Source: Acidobacteriota bacterium
GTDB lineage: Bacteria > Acidobacteriota > Polarisedimenticolia > SMYD01
Direction: 5' to 3'
Length of the DNA: 38,462 nucleotides
Assembly (NCBI GenBank): GCA_004356015.1
Contig: SMYD01000121.1
Location: forward strand, 1 to 38,462
The position numbers and the translations under genes are program-made. Below, in pieces: positions 1 to 7,689 of the stretch (positions are counted from its first letter, which is position 1; the number at the start of each line of letters is the position of its first letter). The notes below the pieces were generated by a model. It worked only from the letters and a program-made list of their open reading frames with translations, had not been told where the DNA came from and made no database searches.

Positions 1-70
1 CCGGGGCGGCCTTTTTTCAGCTCCATGTCCGCTGCCCACGATTCCGGTTCAGGCCGGTGTCTCCTCGTGC

Positions 71-100
71 CTGACCCGGGCGCGGCGGTCCCCTTATAAT
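71..100 (+). promoter_or_regulatory. Putative sigma-70-type promoter of the GWxTD gene
   Basis: A perfect -10 hexamer TATAAT lies at 95-100. An 18-bp spacer separates it from CTGACC at 71-76, which matches TTGACA at four of six positions. Transcription would start near 107, leaving a leader of only about 6-9 nt before the GTG at 113 or the ATG at 116. The message would therefore be nearly leaderless, and no Shine-Dalgarno (SD) sequence is present. Confidence 0.5.
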
Positions 101-112
101 CCCTCCAGGCTG

Positions 113-1834
113 GTGATGAATTATTTCCACAAGAGCGATCTGGTCCCGGCGGCGGTGCTGCTCATCCTCGCCTGTGGAACATGGGTCTCGCCTGCAGCCG
201 CTCCCGGCCGGAGAGCCTCCGCCGGGAGCGGCAAGCCCCCATCCAGCGGCACAACATCGGTCCTCGAGAGAATCCTGCGCAAGGGCTTGCCTCGCGCCGG
301 TGAGACGGACCTCAGGGATTGGCCTGCGGGGCCGGTGCGCTACATCCTGAGCGGCCCCGAGACCCGTCTCTACCGCAATCTCGAAAATGACCGTCAGCGC
401 CGGGCTTTCATCCAGCAGTTCTGGTCGCGCCGGGATCCCAGCATAGACTCCCTGGAGAACGAGTATCGCTTCGCTTTCTGGAGCCGTGTGGCCACGGCCA
501 ACCAGCTCTTCACGCGCTCCACCCAGCCGGGCTGGAAAACCGACCGTGGCCGTTTCTACATCATGCTGGGGCCGCCCAGCGAGCTGGAAACAGACGTCAT
601 GCCCAATCAACGCCGCCACCTGATCGTTTCAGGGGGACTGCAGCCAGGCCGCGGCGAGATCGTTCGGGTCCTGGGTGCCGACAAACCCGGCGAGACCTAT
701 CGCGGACTGGAGCGCTGGATCTATCGGAACAGGCCCAACAAGCACCTGCCTCCACATTTCATCCTGGCCTTCCGGCTCATGCCCAGCGGCGAATACGAGA
801 TCAGCCGCGACAGCCGGGACTGGACTCTGTACCAGGACATGATGTCGGAGATGGTTCAGGGAGTTGTCCTGGATGACCTGGGCGAGACCTCGGTCGGTCT
901 CAGACGCCGGGCTTCGTTCTTGAGCCTCTACCAGGATATCTCCGTGGCCCTGGATCTTGGCACCCTCTCCCATGCCCCCGGGCCCCATGAACTTCTGGGT
1001 GAGCTGATCACCAGCGAGGAGTTCTTCGGCCGCATTCCCTTCCTCCTGCGCACCGACTTTTACAAGACAACAGGCACGGACACCCTCGCGGTCTTCACCG
1101 TCGGTGCCGAGGCCCGTTTATTCACTCCTCCCCACCTTCCCGGTGGCCGGGACCTGCTGGTTGTGGGGCATCTGGAAAGCGTCGAAGACCCGCGGCGAAC
1201 CATCCTCCTGGCCGGTGACCAGGCCCTGACGCCGGCACCGGCCGGGGCCGTGCAGGGGATGCTGCTGTACCAGGTGGTCATGGCTCTCCCTCCGGGCACC
1301 TATAACGCATCGTTCGGAATTCTCGACCGTGAGAACGACACCATCGGCTCCTACCAGGAGAGGGTGAAGATACCGTCCTTCCCCGCCACGGGCCTGGCCC
1401 TCTCCACCCTCTCTCTGGCACACCTGCTCCAACCCGTGACCGAAGACCTGCCGCAACCCGGGCAGGAAGCCGCAGCGCCGTTCCGACTGGGCAATTACCG
1501 GGTCATCCCGCACACCGATGCGAGCCTGCGGAACGGTGAGGAGTTCGCCCTCTACTACCAGATCTACGGCGCCGCCCGGGACACCGCCACCGGCCACCCG
1601 CGCCTGCATGTCACCTACCGTTTCTTCCTGCTGAGAGACGGTGAGTTCACCGCCATCGGCCGCCCCATCATTTACGGCGATCGAACCCGTTCGGTCCAGG
1701 GCTGGACGTTCCCACTGATCAACTGGCCGGTCGGGACCTTCCGGCTGGAGGTCACGGTGGAGGATGACATCACCGGAGACGTCACCGTCGGCCAGACCGT
1801 GTTCAGCATCCAGGCGGAGGAAGAACCCTCATGA
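113..1834 (+). CDS. Secreted GWxTD domain-containing protein
   Basis: Member of the GWxTD-domain family, whose function is unknown and which is common in FCB-group and acidobacterial genomes. The first ~30 residues form a signal peptide (charged start, hydrophobic stretch, AAA cleavage region). A conserved block follows: a VRYILSGPE segment, a helical RRAFIQQFWSRRDP segment, and the family-defining GWKTD at residues 140-144 with RGRFYIMLGPP directly after. The C-terminal ~350 residues look like beta-rich repeats (around 265-420 and 450-570). GTG 113 and ATG 116 are adjacent candidate starts; the -10 at 95-100 leaves almost no leader. The gene stands alone and converges on the LD-carboxypeptidase gene 28 bp downstream. 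An extracytoplasmic role is inferred from the signal peptide; no enzymatic function is assigned. Confidence 0.88.
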   Translation: MMNYFHKSDLVPAAVLLILACGTWVSPAAAPGRRASAGSGKPPSSGTTSVLERILRKGLPRAGETDLRDWPAGPVRYILSGPETRLYRNLENDRQRRAFIQQFWSRRDPSIDSLENEYRFAFWSRVATANQLFTRSTQPGWKTDRGRFYIMLGPPSELETDVMPNQRRHLIVSGGLQPGRGEIVRVLGADKPGETYRGLERWIYRNRPNKHLPPHFILAFRLMPSGEYEISRDSRDWTLYQDMMSEMVQGVVLDDLGETSVGLRRRASFLSLYQDISVALDLGTLSHAPGPHELLGELITSEEFFGRIPFLLRTDFYKTTGTDTLAVFTVGAEARLFTPPHLPGGRDLLVVGHLESVEDPRRTILLAGDQALTPAPAGAVQGMLLYQVVMALPPGTYNASFGILDRENDTIGSYQERVKIPSFPATGLALSTLSLAHLLQPVTEDLPQPGQEAAAPFRLGNYRVIPHTDASLRNGEEFALYYQIYGAARDTATGHPRLHVTYRFFLLRDGEFTAIGRPIIYGDRTRSVQGWTFPLINWPVGTFRLEVTVEDDITGDVTVGQTVFSIQAEEEPS

Positions 1835-1862
1835 ATGAGTTGAATTCCCGGTGGTTTTCCGG

Positions 1863-2774
1863 CTATCGATGCTGAAAGGCGACAGTGCCTGTTTCAGCAT
1901 CCAGGTCAGCTTCCACGCCCAGCGGAATCGTCATGCGGCCGGGCCCATGCCCTGCGGCCAGCCCCGCCACCGCGGGGACGTCCAGGTCCCGAGCCCATGA
2001 CTCCAGAACCTCCGGGGCCTCGAGCGAGTCGGCGCCCGGCCGGGGTCCACAACCCGTGAAGCGGCCCAGGATGAGCGCGCAGATCCCCTCGACGACGCCG
2101 GCCGCGGAGAGCTGGGTGAGCATGCGGTCCAGGCGATAGGGTTCTTCACCCACATCCTCCAGGAACAGAATGCGTCCCTGGAGGGATGGCATGAACGGCG
2201 TCCCTGCCAGCGCCGCCACGAGACTCAGGCATCCGCCCATGACCACCGCGCGCACATGCCCCGGCCGGATCGTCTGGAGTCCCTGGATTGTCTGGACCCC
2301 ACCGGGATGTTGCCCCAGGAGCCCTGCCTGCAGACTGGCAACGTGATGATCGGGTTCCGGCGCACCCAGTTCAGCGATGCCGGGGCCGTAGAGATGAGGC
2401 TGAGGATGGTCTCTGGAAAGGGCCAGGCCCAGGGCGGTGGCGTCGGAATACCCCAGAAGGAGCCGGCGCCGTGCGGCGAGAGCAGGCAGGTCCAGCAGAG
2501 GAAGGAGGCGGGTCGTGCCGAACCCGCCCCTGGCGAAGGCCACGGCGGATGTCCCGTCTCCTGCAAACGCTGCGGCCAGATCCGCGGCCCTTTCCTCGTC
2601 GGAACCGGCCAGATATCCCTCTCGTGCCAGCAGGTGGCGACCGGCCACCGGACTCAAGCCCCAGCCCGCAAGGATCGACATGCCGTGCTTCACGGCCTCG
2701 CCCGGGACCGGGCCGGCCGGAGCCACCACATGAACGATGTCCCCGGGTCCCAGGGCTGGCATGGAGAAGGTCAC
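1863..2774 (-). CDS. LD-carboxypeptidase, peptidase family S66
   Basis: A serine carboxypeptidase of the LdcA/MccF family, which removes terminal D-amino acids from murein tetrapeptides (or, in MccF, cleaves microcin C-type conjugates). The family landmarks are present in order: ARGGFGTTRLLPLLD near residue 81, the nucleophile elbow GYSD with Ser110, LFLEDVGEEPYRLDR with Glu206, and GHGPG with His276, giving the expected Ser-Glu-His triad. At 303 residues it has the normal family length, and there is no signal peptide, consistent with cytoplasmic murein recycling. The GTG start at 2774 overlaps the stop of the upstream M20 gene (GTGA), so translation is probably coupled. An internal ATG at 2762 is a possible alternative start. 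LdcA-type recycling is the likelier role because no microcin genes are nearby. Confidence 0.9.
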   Translation of the reverse strand: MTFSMPALGPGDIVHVVAPAGPVPGEAVKHGMSILAGWGLSPVAGRHLLAREGYLAGSDEERAADLAAAFAGDGTSAVAFARGGFGTTRLLPLLDLPALAARRRLLLGYSDATALGLALSRDHPQPHLYGPGIAELGAPEPDHHVASLQAGLLGQHPGGVQTIQGLQTIRPGHVRAVVMGGCLSLVAALAGTPFMPSLQGRILFLEDVGEEPYRLDRMLTQLSAAGVVEGICALILGRFTGCGPRPGADSLEAPEVLESWARDLDVPAVAGLAAGHGPGRMTIPLGVEADLDAETGTVAFQHR

Positions 2775-3979
2775 GATTTGCTCTCGCCACGACCCCGGCC
2801 GCTCTTCCGGTGTTCTTCCCGGGCGCGGCGGAGAAGGTCCGGGTTGGCGAAGATATCCAGTCCGGTCATGGCCAGGGCCTGCACCGAGCGCAACAGCCCG
2901 GCTTCCCCGGCCTCGGTGATGGTGGCCTGTGCAAATTCACGGGTGTGACTGGCAACACTCAGGGGCACCACCGCGAAGAACGGATGCAGGCTGGGGACGA
3001 CATGGGAAACATTGCCCATATCCAGGGACCCCATGTTCTCCCGCGGTGCATCGTTGACCCTGACCCCCAGAGCTGCCAGGTTGGCCCGGTAGGCATCGGC
3101 CAGGGGCCGGTTGGTCAGCATTTCATCGTAGGCAAGATCCGTGAGAGTGATCTCCACCTTGCACCCATGACCCTCGGCCAGCCTGCTGGCATGGTTGCGG
3201 AATCCGGTCACCGCTTCCGCCAGCCGTGCACGGTCAGGTGCCCGCAGGGAGAAATTTCCCACCGTCCGCTCGGGAATCACATTGGGCCGCACTCCCCCCT
3301 CACTGATGATGCCGACGATGCGCAAGCCGGGGCGACTCTGACGCATCAGGGCATCCCGCGCCGAGAAGAGGGCCAGCAGAGGGTCAAGGGCATTGATCCC
3401 CTTTTCGGGGTGGGCCACGGCATGAGCGGCGCGGCCGAGATAAACCACTTCCAGGGACTGGCAGGCCAGGGAGTCGCTGAGCACCCTGTCCTCTCCGGAA
3501 GGGTGGACCATGAGGGCGGCGTCAATATCGGCGAAGACTCCTGCCTCCACCATGACGGCCTTGCCACCCAGGGTTTCTTCGGCCGGTGTTCCCAGCACGC
3601 GGATCTCACCGCCCAGTTCCGGGGCGACCTCATGAAGCACCAGCGCCGCACCCAGGGCGGCGCAACCTATCAGGTTGTGCCCGCAGCCATGGCCAATCCC
3701 GGGCAGCGCGTCATACTCGGCCAGGAAGGCCAGAACCGGTCCCTTCCCGCGCCGGCGCCGTGCCACGAAGGCGGTGGGCAGATCACCCACGCCGAAGCTG
3801 ACTTCGAATCCAGCCAGGCGGAGCGGCTCGGCCAGACGCCGGGAGCTCTCCTTTTCCTCACCGGATAGCTCGGGGTTCTCATAGAGCCAGCGGACCAGCT
3901 CCATGAGTTCGGGGAGCCGGCGGCGGGCGGCTTCGCGGATGGCATTCTTGAGGATATCCGGGTGTCTCTGGCGGCTCAT
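2771..3979 (-). CDS. M20 family metallo-amidohydrolase (M20D, AbgB-like)
   Basis: Hydrolyses amide bonds in N-acyl amino acids or p-aminobenzoyl-glutamate-like substrates using a metal centre. The 402-residue protein shows the M20D hallmarks: FLAEYDALPGIGHGCGHN near residues 85-102 with the metal-binding HGCGH, GTPAEETLGGK with the catalytic Glu pair, and VHPSGED containing the conserved HP. The dimerisation domain (GRAAHAVAHPEKGINALD) is intact. I chose ATG 3979 because AGGA lies 8 nt upstream and upstream codons run into RNase P RNA. The gene starts only 39 nt after the rnpB 3' end with no U-tract terminator between them, so it may be co-transcribed with rnpB. It overlaps the LD-carboxypeptidase gene by 4 bp, suggesting a peptide or cell-wall fragment salvage pair. 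The exact substrate cannot be read from sequence. Confidence 0.9.
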   Translation of the reverse strand: MSRQRHPDILKNAIREAARRRLPELMELVRWLYENPELSGEEKESSRRLAEPLRLAGFEVSFGVGDLPTAFVARRRRGKGPVLAFLAEYDALPGIGHGCGHNLIGCAALGAALVLHEVAPELGGEIRVLGTPAEETLGGKAVMVEAGVFADIDAALMVHPSGEDRVLSDSLACQSLEVVYLGRAAHAVAHPEKGINALDPLLALFSARDALMRQSRPGLRIVGIISEGGVRPNVIPERTVGNFSLRAPDRARLAEAVTGFRNHASRLAEGHGCKVEITLTDLAYDEMLTNRPLADAYRANLAALGVRVNDAPRENMGSLDMGNVSHVVPSLHPFFAVVPLSVASHTREFAQATITEAGEAGLLRSVQALAMTGLDIFANPDLLRRAREEHRKSGRGRGESKS

Positions 3980-4018
3980 GTCATGATCCTGGCGGCCGGC
4001 GCGGGGCCGGGTGCAAGT

Positions 4019-4391
4019 GTCGGAGTCGGCCGTAAGCCGAATTCTGTCCCGGGCCGAGGCCCGGTGATGGCCATTCATCTGGGAGAAGAGTCTCCCCTTC
4101 CCTCATGCGACCTACCCGGGGGCTTGGGGCGGGCCGCCCTCATAACGCCCCCCTATTTGGTCTTGCTCCGCGTGGGGTTTACCCTGCCGCCTCCGGTTAC
4201 CCGGTGGCGCGGTGCGCTCTTACCGCACCTTTTCACCCTTACCGCTCCGCTCGCGCGAAGGTTGGCGGTTCGTTTTCTGTGGCACTTTCCCTGGGGTCGC
4301 CCCCGCCGGGCGTTACCCGGCACGCTGCCCTATGGAGTTCGGACTTTCCTCCACGGCACGAGGCCGCAGCGACCACCTCACCGACTCCGAC
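4019..4391 (-). ncRNA. rnpB: RNase P RNA (M1 RNA), bacterial type A
   Basis: Catalytic RNA that removes 5' leaders from pre-tRNAs. Read on the minus strand, the 5' end has GAGGAAAGTCCGAACTCCAT (4331-4350), the invariant first half of P4. The 3' end has ACAGAATTCGGCTTACGG, the second half. The internal GGGTAAACCCC and GGAGCAAGACCAAATAGG blocks are typical of type A RNAs, including the L15 region that binds the tRNA CCA end. The ends are set by the P1 helix: 11 nt at 4381-4391 pair perfectly with 11 nt at 4019-4029, giving a 373-nt RNA. It lies between gmhA and the M20 gene. Confidence 0.97.
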
Positions 4392-4398
4392 AACCATG

Positions 4399-4427
4399 AT
4401 CCTACCACGCCCGCTCATGGCTGCCGA
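4399..4427 (-). promoter_or_regulatory. Putative rnpB promoter embedded in the 3' end of gmhA
   Basis: Reading the minus strand, TCGGCA (4427-4422) and TAGGAT (4404-4399) are separated by 17 bp. A 7-nt discriminator then leads to the first nucleotide of P1 at 4391. The gmhA stop codon TAG (4404-4402) is the first half of the -10 hexamer, so rnpB can be transcribed on its own although it sits inside the heptose operon. Confidence 0.5.
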
Positions 4428-4998
4428 TGAACTCGTTCTCGATGGCTTCACACAGGAGATGCCCGAAAAACAGATGCAGCTCCTGGATGGCGGGAGTGTC
4501 CCGGGAGGGCACCCGCAGGAGATGGGTGATCCCGGCCGTCTCCTCCAGATCATGATCGCCGGTGAACATGGCCGTGATGCACCCGTGCTGGTGGCCTGCA
4601 GCCAGTGCCTTCAGAACATTCCGGGAACGCCCGGACGTGGAAAGGCCGACGAGAACATCACCTTCATGGGCCAGGGCTGCCACGTGACGAGAGAAGATGT
4701 TCTCGAATCCGTAGTCGTTTCCCAGGGCACTGGCCAGCGCTCCCCCGCCTCCCAGGGCCAGCGCCGCCAGGGGCGGTCGATCGTCGCGAAGATACCGGCC
4801 CACCAGTTCAGCGGCCAGATGTTCCGCCTGTGCAGCCGAGCCGCCGTTGCCGAAAAAAAGGATCTTCCCGCCGGCGCGAAGGGAGCTGACACAGGCCTCC
4901 GCCAGAGACGCGATGATGTCGGCGCCGGCCCCGGCACGAGCCCAGACATGTTGCCGCTCTTCCAGGGCCCTGACAATGATTCCCTTGACGTTCTTCAA
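4402..4998 (-). CDS. gmhA: Phosphoheptose isomerase (sedoheptulose 7-phosphate isomerase)
   Basis: Converts sedoheptulose 7-phosphate to D-glycero-D-manno-heptose 7-phosphate, the first step of ADP-heptose synthesis for the LPS inner core. The 198-residue SIS-domain protein has the phosphosugar motif GNGGSAAQAEH at 50-60 and LSTSGRSRNV at 119-128. The zinc ligands known from E. coli GmhA map to His60, Glu64, Gln172 and His180. The start is TTG at 4998, preceded by GGAGGAG at good spacing, and it overlaps the stop of hldE (TTGA). Being adjacent to hldE and a heptosyltransferase gene supports the LPS role. The stop codon is shared with the predicted rnpB -10 element. Confidence 0.95.
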   Translation of the reverse strand: MKNVKGIIVRALEERQHVWARAGAGADIIASLAEACVSSLRAGGKILFFGNGGSAAQAEHLAAELVGRYLRDDRPPLAALALGGGGALASALGNDYGFENIFSRHVAALAHEGDVLVGLSTSGRSRNVLKALAAGHQHGCITAMFTGDHDLEETAGITHLLRVPSRDTPAIQELHLFFGHLLCEAIENEFIGSHERAW

Positions 4999-6497
4999 TT
5001 CTCTCCTCCGGACCGGCTCTCAGGATCGTCAGTCGCGCTGGCGGGGTACATACCCTCCACCAGGCGCGACGTGGAAATGCCCGCGCGCAGGGGGATCAAC
5101 TCCAGGCGCCCACCGCGTCCTTCCACCAGGTCGCGGCCCACGACATCTTCGGGGCGGTAATCGCCCCCCTTCACCAGGACGTCGGGAAGGACCTGGGCGA
5201 TCAGTTCCGCCGGCGTGTCCTCCTCGAAGATGACCACAGCATGAACCTCGGCCAGGGCGGCCAGCACCAGGGCACGGTCACCGGCCGAGAGCACGGGACG
5301 CCGGGCACCTTTCAGGCGGCGAACCGAACTGTCGGAATTGAGGCCGACCACAACCACGTCACCGCAGGCGGCGCAACGGCGCAGGAGGCGCAGATGCCCG
5401 GGGTGCAGGATGTCGAAACAACCGTTGGTGAAGACGATGCGGCGCCCGGCGCGCCGGTGCGGAGCCAGAAAATCCTCCAACTTGTCACGGCTGATCAGCT
5501 TGTCTTCCAGATCCCCTTCGGGTGCCAGCCCTCTTTGCAGTTCACGGCGCCCGATTCTCGCCGTTCCAAACCGCTCCACCGCGAGACCTCCGGCCAGATT
5601 GGCCAGCCAGGTGGCATCTTCCAGTTCCAGGCCGGCGGCCATGGCCCAGCCCATGGTGGCCAGGACCGTGTCGCCGGCGCCGGTCACGTCAAACACATCC
5701 CGCCGCCGGGCAGGGGCATGAAACGTGGGCTGCTGCGGGCGGAACAGGGACATGCCCTCTTCACCGCGAGTGATGAGCACGGCCCCGCCGTCGCTGGCCG
5801 CAACCCAGCGACGGCCGATCTCCTCCACGCCGGGTCGTTCCTCTCCGGTCTGAAGAACGGCACGCAGTGCCTCGGTCCAGTTGGGTTTCATCAGGGAAGC
5901 GCCCCGGTAGTCAGTGGCAGCCGCCCGGGGGCTCGGGTCCACGAGCAGCGGCACGTCCTCCCCGGCACAGAGCTCCACCAGCGCGGACCATAGTTCGGGC
6001 GTGACCACGCCCTTGCCGTAGTCCGGGACCAGAACGGCCCGACAGCGCGGAATCTCCTGGCGCAAGACAGCCAGCAACGCGGCGAGACCATCCGCGTCCA
6101 GGAGGTGGAAGGCTTCCCGGTCCAGCCGGGCAATCTGCTGTCGATGAGCCACGATACGGGTTTTCATCGTGGTGGGCAGATCTGCCCGCACGACAAAGTG
6201 CACCCTGTGGACGCCTCCCTCGCGCACGACCTCCTCAAGAGAACCGGCTTCACGGTCGCGGCCGACCACTCCGGCCAGGATCACCTGCGCACCCAGGGCT
6301 GCCAGGTTCACAGCGACGTTGGCGGCTCCGCCTGCCCGCTGGCTCTCGCTCTGCTGATGCACGATGGGCACCGGCGCTTCCACTGAGAGCCGGTGGGCTT
6401 CGCCCTGGATCAACCGATCCAGCATGACGTCGCCCATGACAAGGATGCGAGGCCTGGCGGCGGTGCTCCCGGGGGCGGGCAGCGAAATCTCTCTCAC
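4995..6497 (-). CDS. hldE: Bifunctional heptose-7-phosphate kinase / heptose-1-phosphate adenylyltransferase
   Basis: Carries out two ADP-heptose pathway steps: phosphorylation of heptose 7-phosphate at C1, and later adenylylation of heptose 1-phosphate. The N-terminal half (about 15-325) is a ribokinase-fold kinase with GGAANVAVNLAALGA at 56-70 and the anion-hole/catalytic GAGD at 273-276. The C-terminal part (from ~350) is a nucleotidyltransferase with FTNGCFDILHPGH ending at 368 (HxGH class) and VLVKGGDYRPEDVVG. The 500-residue length allows both domains, as in E. coli HldE (477). GTG start at 6497 overlaps the upstream heptosyltransferase stop (GTGA). The pathway phosphatase GmhB is not in this window; the HAD hydrolase at 21126 is not an obvious GmhB. 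Confidence 0.95.
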   Translation of the reverse strand: MREISLPAPGSTAARPRILVMGDVMLDRLIQGEAHRLSVEAPVPIVHQQSESQRAGGAANVAVNLAALGAQVILAGVVGRDREAGSLEEVVREGGVHRVHFVVRADLPTTMKTRIVAHRQQIARLDREAFHLLDADGLAALLAVLRQEIPRCRAVLVPDYGKGVVTPELWSALVELCAGEDVPLLVDPSPRAAATDYRGASLMKPNWTEALRAVLQTGEERPGVEEIGRRWVAASDGGAVLITRGEEGMSLFRPQQPTFHAPARRRDVFDVTGAGDTVLATMGWAMAAGLELEDATWLANLAGGLAVERFGTARIGRRELQRGLAPEGDLEDKLISRDKLEDFLAPHRRAGRRIVFTNGCFDILHPGHLRLLRRCAACGDVVVVGLNSDSSVRRLKGARRPVLSAGDRALVLAALAEVHAVVIFEEDTPAELIAQVLPDVLVKGGDYRPEDVVGRDLVEGRGGRLELIPLRAGISTSRLVEGMYPASATDDPESRSGGEN

Positions 6498-7543
6498 GCC
6501 GCCTCCCCGGCAACCCGTTCGGCAGCCGCAAGAACCTCGGCGACCTCAAGATCCAGCATGCAACGCCAGTGTGTTTCCGGGCACTGCATGGCGCCGTGCC
6601 GCCCACAGGGACGGCACGGCAGATCATCCCGCCCCAGCAGGGCATGCTCTTCGCCTCGCGGCGCATATCCCAGGGACGGGGCCGTGGGCCCGTAAATGGC
6701 GACCAGGGGTATCCCGGCCGCCTGCCCCAGGTGCAGAGCACCCGAGTCATTGCTGACGAGAACGGCGGCGTGACGAAGAAGGTGGACCGATCCGGCCGCC
6801 GAGAACAGGCCCGTAGCATCATGAACGGCGCCGGCCAGGGCCGCCGGCATGAGAGCCATGATCGAGGCTGCAAGTTCCTTTTCGTCCCGGCCGCCGATCA
6901 ACACGATGGGGTTCCTGGGCGCCAGACCGGCTGCGACCCCTGCAAAACGCTGGGGCGGCCAGCGCTTGGTCGTCCAGACCGACCCCGGGGCGAGGGCAAA
7001 AAAGGAACGTGCCTGTCCCAGGCCCCGGCCGGTGAGCCAGTCATCCACCTCCTCCTGATCCGCGGGAGAGGGAAAAACCTCGAGAGGGTGGCCCGCCTTG
7101 CCGGTCTGAGACGGATGCACGCCCAGGGGGCGCATGAGTTCCAGGTTGCGCTCGACCTGGTGCAGGTTCACCGGAAATGGGACCGGATCCGTCAGGAGTA
7201 CTCTTGCCAGGGTGTGGTTGAAGCCGATACGGCATGGCACGCCCGCCACCCGGGCCACCAGCAGGCTCCGCAGAGAGCGCCGCGGCATGATGGCCGTCCC
7301 GGGGGCGCGGCCGCGAATCCAGGCAATCGCCGAACGCATGCCGGCAATCCCGCGCTGGCGTCCCCTTTTGTCCAGGACATACATGCTGCCCACCAGTGGA
7401 TGGTGCTCCAGCACCTGGGCTCCGGCAGGCGAGGTCATGATGTCGACCTTACCCTCGCTGGAATGCTCCGCAGCAGCACGCACCAGAGGCGTGGCGAGAA
7501 CCAGGTCTCCCAAATAGGCCGTGTCGATAATCAGGATGCGCAT
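6494..7543 (-). CDS. ADP-heptose:LPS heptosyltransferase (glycosyltransferase family 9)
   Basis: Transfers heptose from ADP-heptose onto the LPS inner core at the cytoplasmic face of the inner membrane. Family 9 signatures are clear: the N-terminal MRILIIDTAYLGDLVLATPL, the mid-protein LAPGSVWTTKRWPPQRF, and VSNDSGALHLGQAAGIPLVAIYGPT with the NDSG nucleotide-binding motif. The C-terminus has PCRPCGRHGAMQCP, a cysteine cluster common in WaaF-type enzymes. I place the start at ATG 7543, which matches family N-termini. ATG 7558 adds five residues, and GTG 7585 would lie upstream of the transcription start predicted from 7586-7594. It is the first gene of the heptose operon and overlaps hldE by 4 bp. 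WaaF (heptosyltransferase II) is more likely than WaaC but not certain. Confidence 0.92.
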   Translation of the reverse strand: MRILIIDTAYLGDLVLATPLVRAAAEHSSEGKVDIMTSPAGAQVLEHHPLVGSMYVLDKRGRQRGIAGMRSAIAWIRGRAPGTAIMPRRSLRSLLVARVAGVPCRIGFNHTLARVLLTDPVPFPVNLHQVERNLELMRPLGVHPSQTGKAGHPLEVFPSPADQEEVDDWLTGRGLGQARSFFALAPGSVWTTKRWPPQRFAGVAAGLAPRNPIVLIGGRDEKELAASIMALMPAALAGAVHDATGLFSAAGSVHLLRHAAVLVSNDSGALHLGQAAGIPLVAIYGPTAPSLGYAPRGEEHALLGRDDLPCRPCGRHGAMQCPETHWRCMLDLEVAEVLAAAERVAGEAA

Positions 7544-7585
7544 AGGCTCATTTTTCATGCCGAAGGGCTGGGGTTGGCGTTGCAC

Positions 7586-7594
7586 ATCTTACCA
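7586..7594 (-). promoter_or_regulatory. Putative extended -10 promoter of the heptose operon
   Basis: On the minus strand TGG-TAAGAT forms an extended -10 element (7594-7586) with no good -35. Transcription would start near 7579, giving a ~36-nt leader to ATG 7543. It overlaps the proposed dnaB promoter region, so the two divergent units may compete for polymerase. Confidence 0.4.
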
Positions 7595-7621
7595 GAGGCG
7601 CCACGGGCCTTATGCTACGAT
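7589..7621 (+). promoter_or_regulatory. Putative dnaB-alr promoter
   Basis: TTACCA (7589-7594) is followed after 16 bp by TATGCT (7611-7616). An overlapping extended -10, TGC-TACGAT (7613-7621), is an alternative. Either places the transcription start downstream of ATG 7612, which favours the GTG at 7690 as the dnaB start. Confidence 0.35.
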
Positions 7622-7689
7622 GCCCCGGCCGGGCATCCTCCAGGTCGGAAACCGAGTCCCGGGCAGCAACATACGCGAGCGGACTTCCG

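Noticed and set aside
1-26. Minus-strand ATG with MELKKGRP reading off the window edge
   Set aside because: Could be the start of a divergent gene, but only eight codons are visible and there is no convincing SD.
2288-3868. 526-codon plus-strand open frame opposite the M20 and LD-carboxypeptidase genes
   Set aside because: Antisense to two genes with intact catalytic motifs; no domain recognised.
4105-5160. Plus-strand frames across 4019-4399
   Set aside because: This stretch is RNase P RNA on the minus strand and then gmhA; no protein signal.
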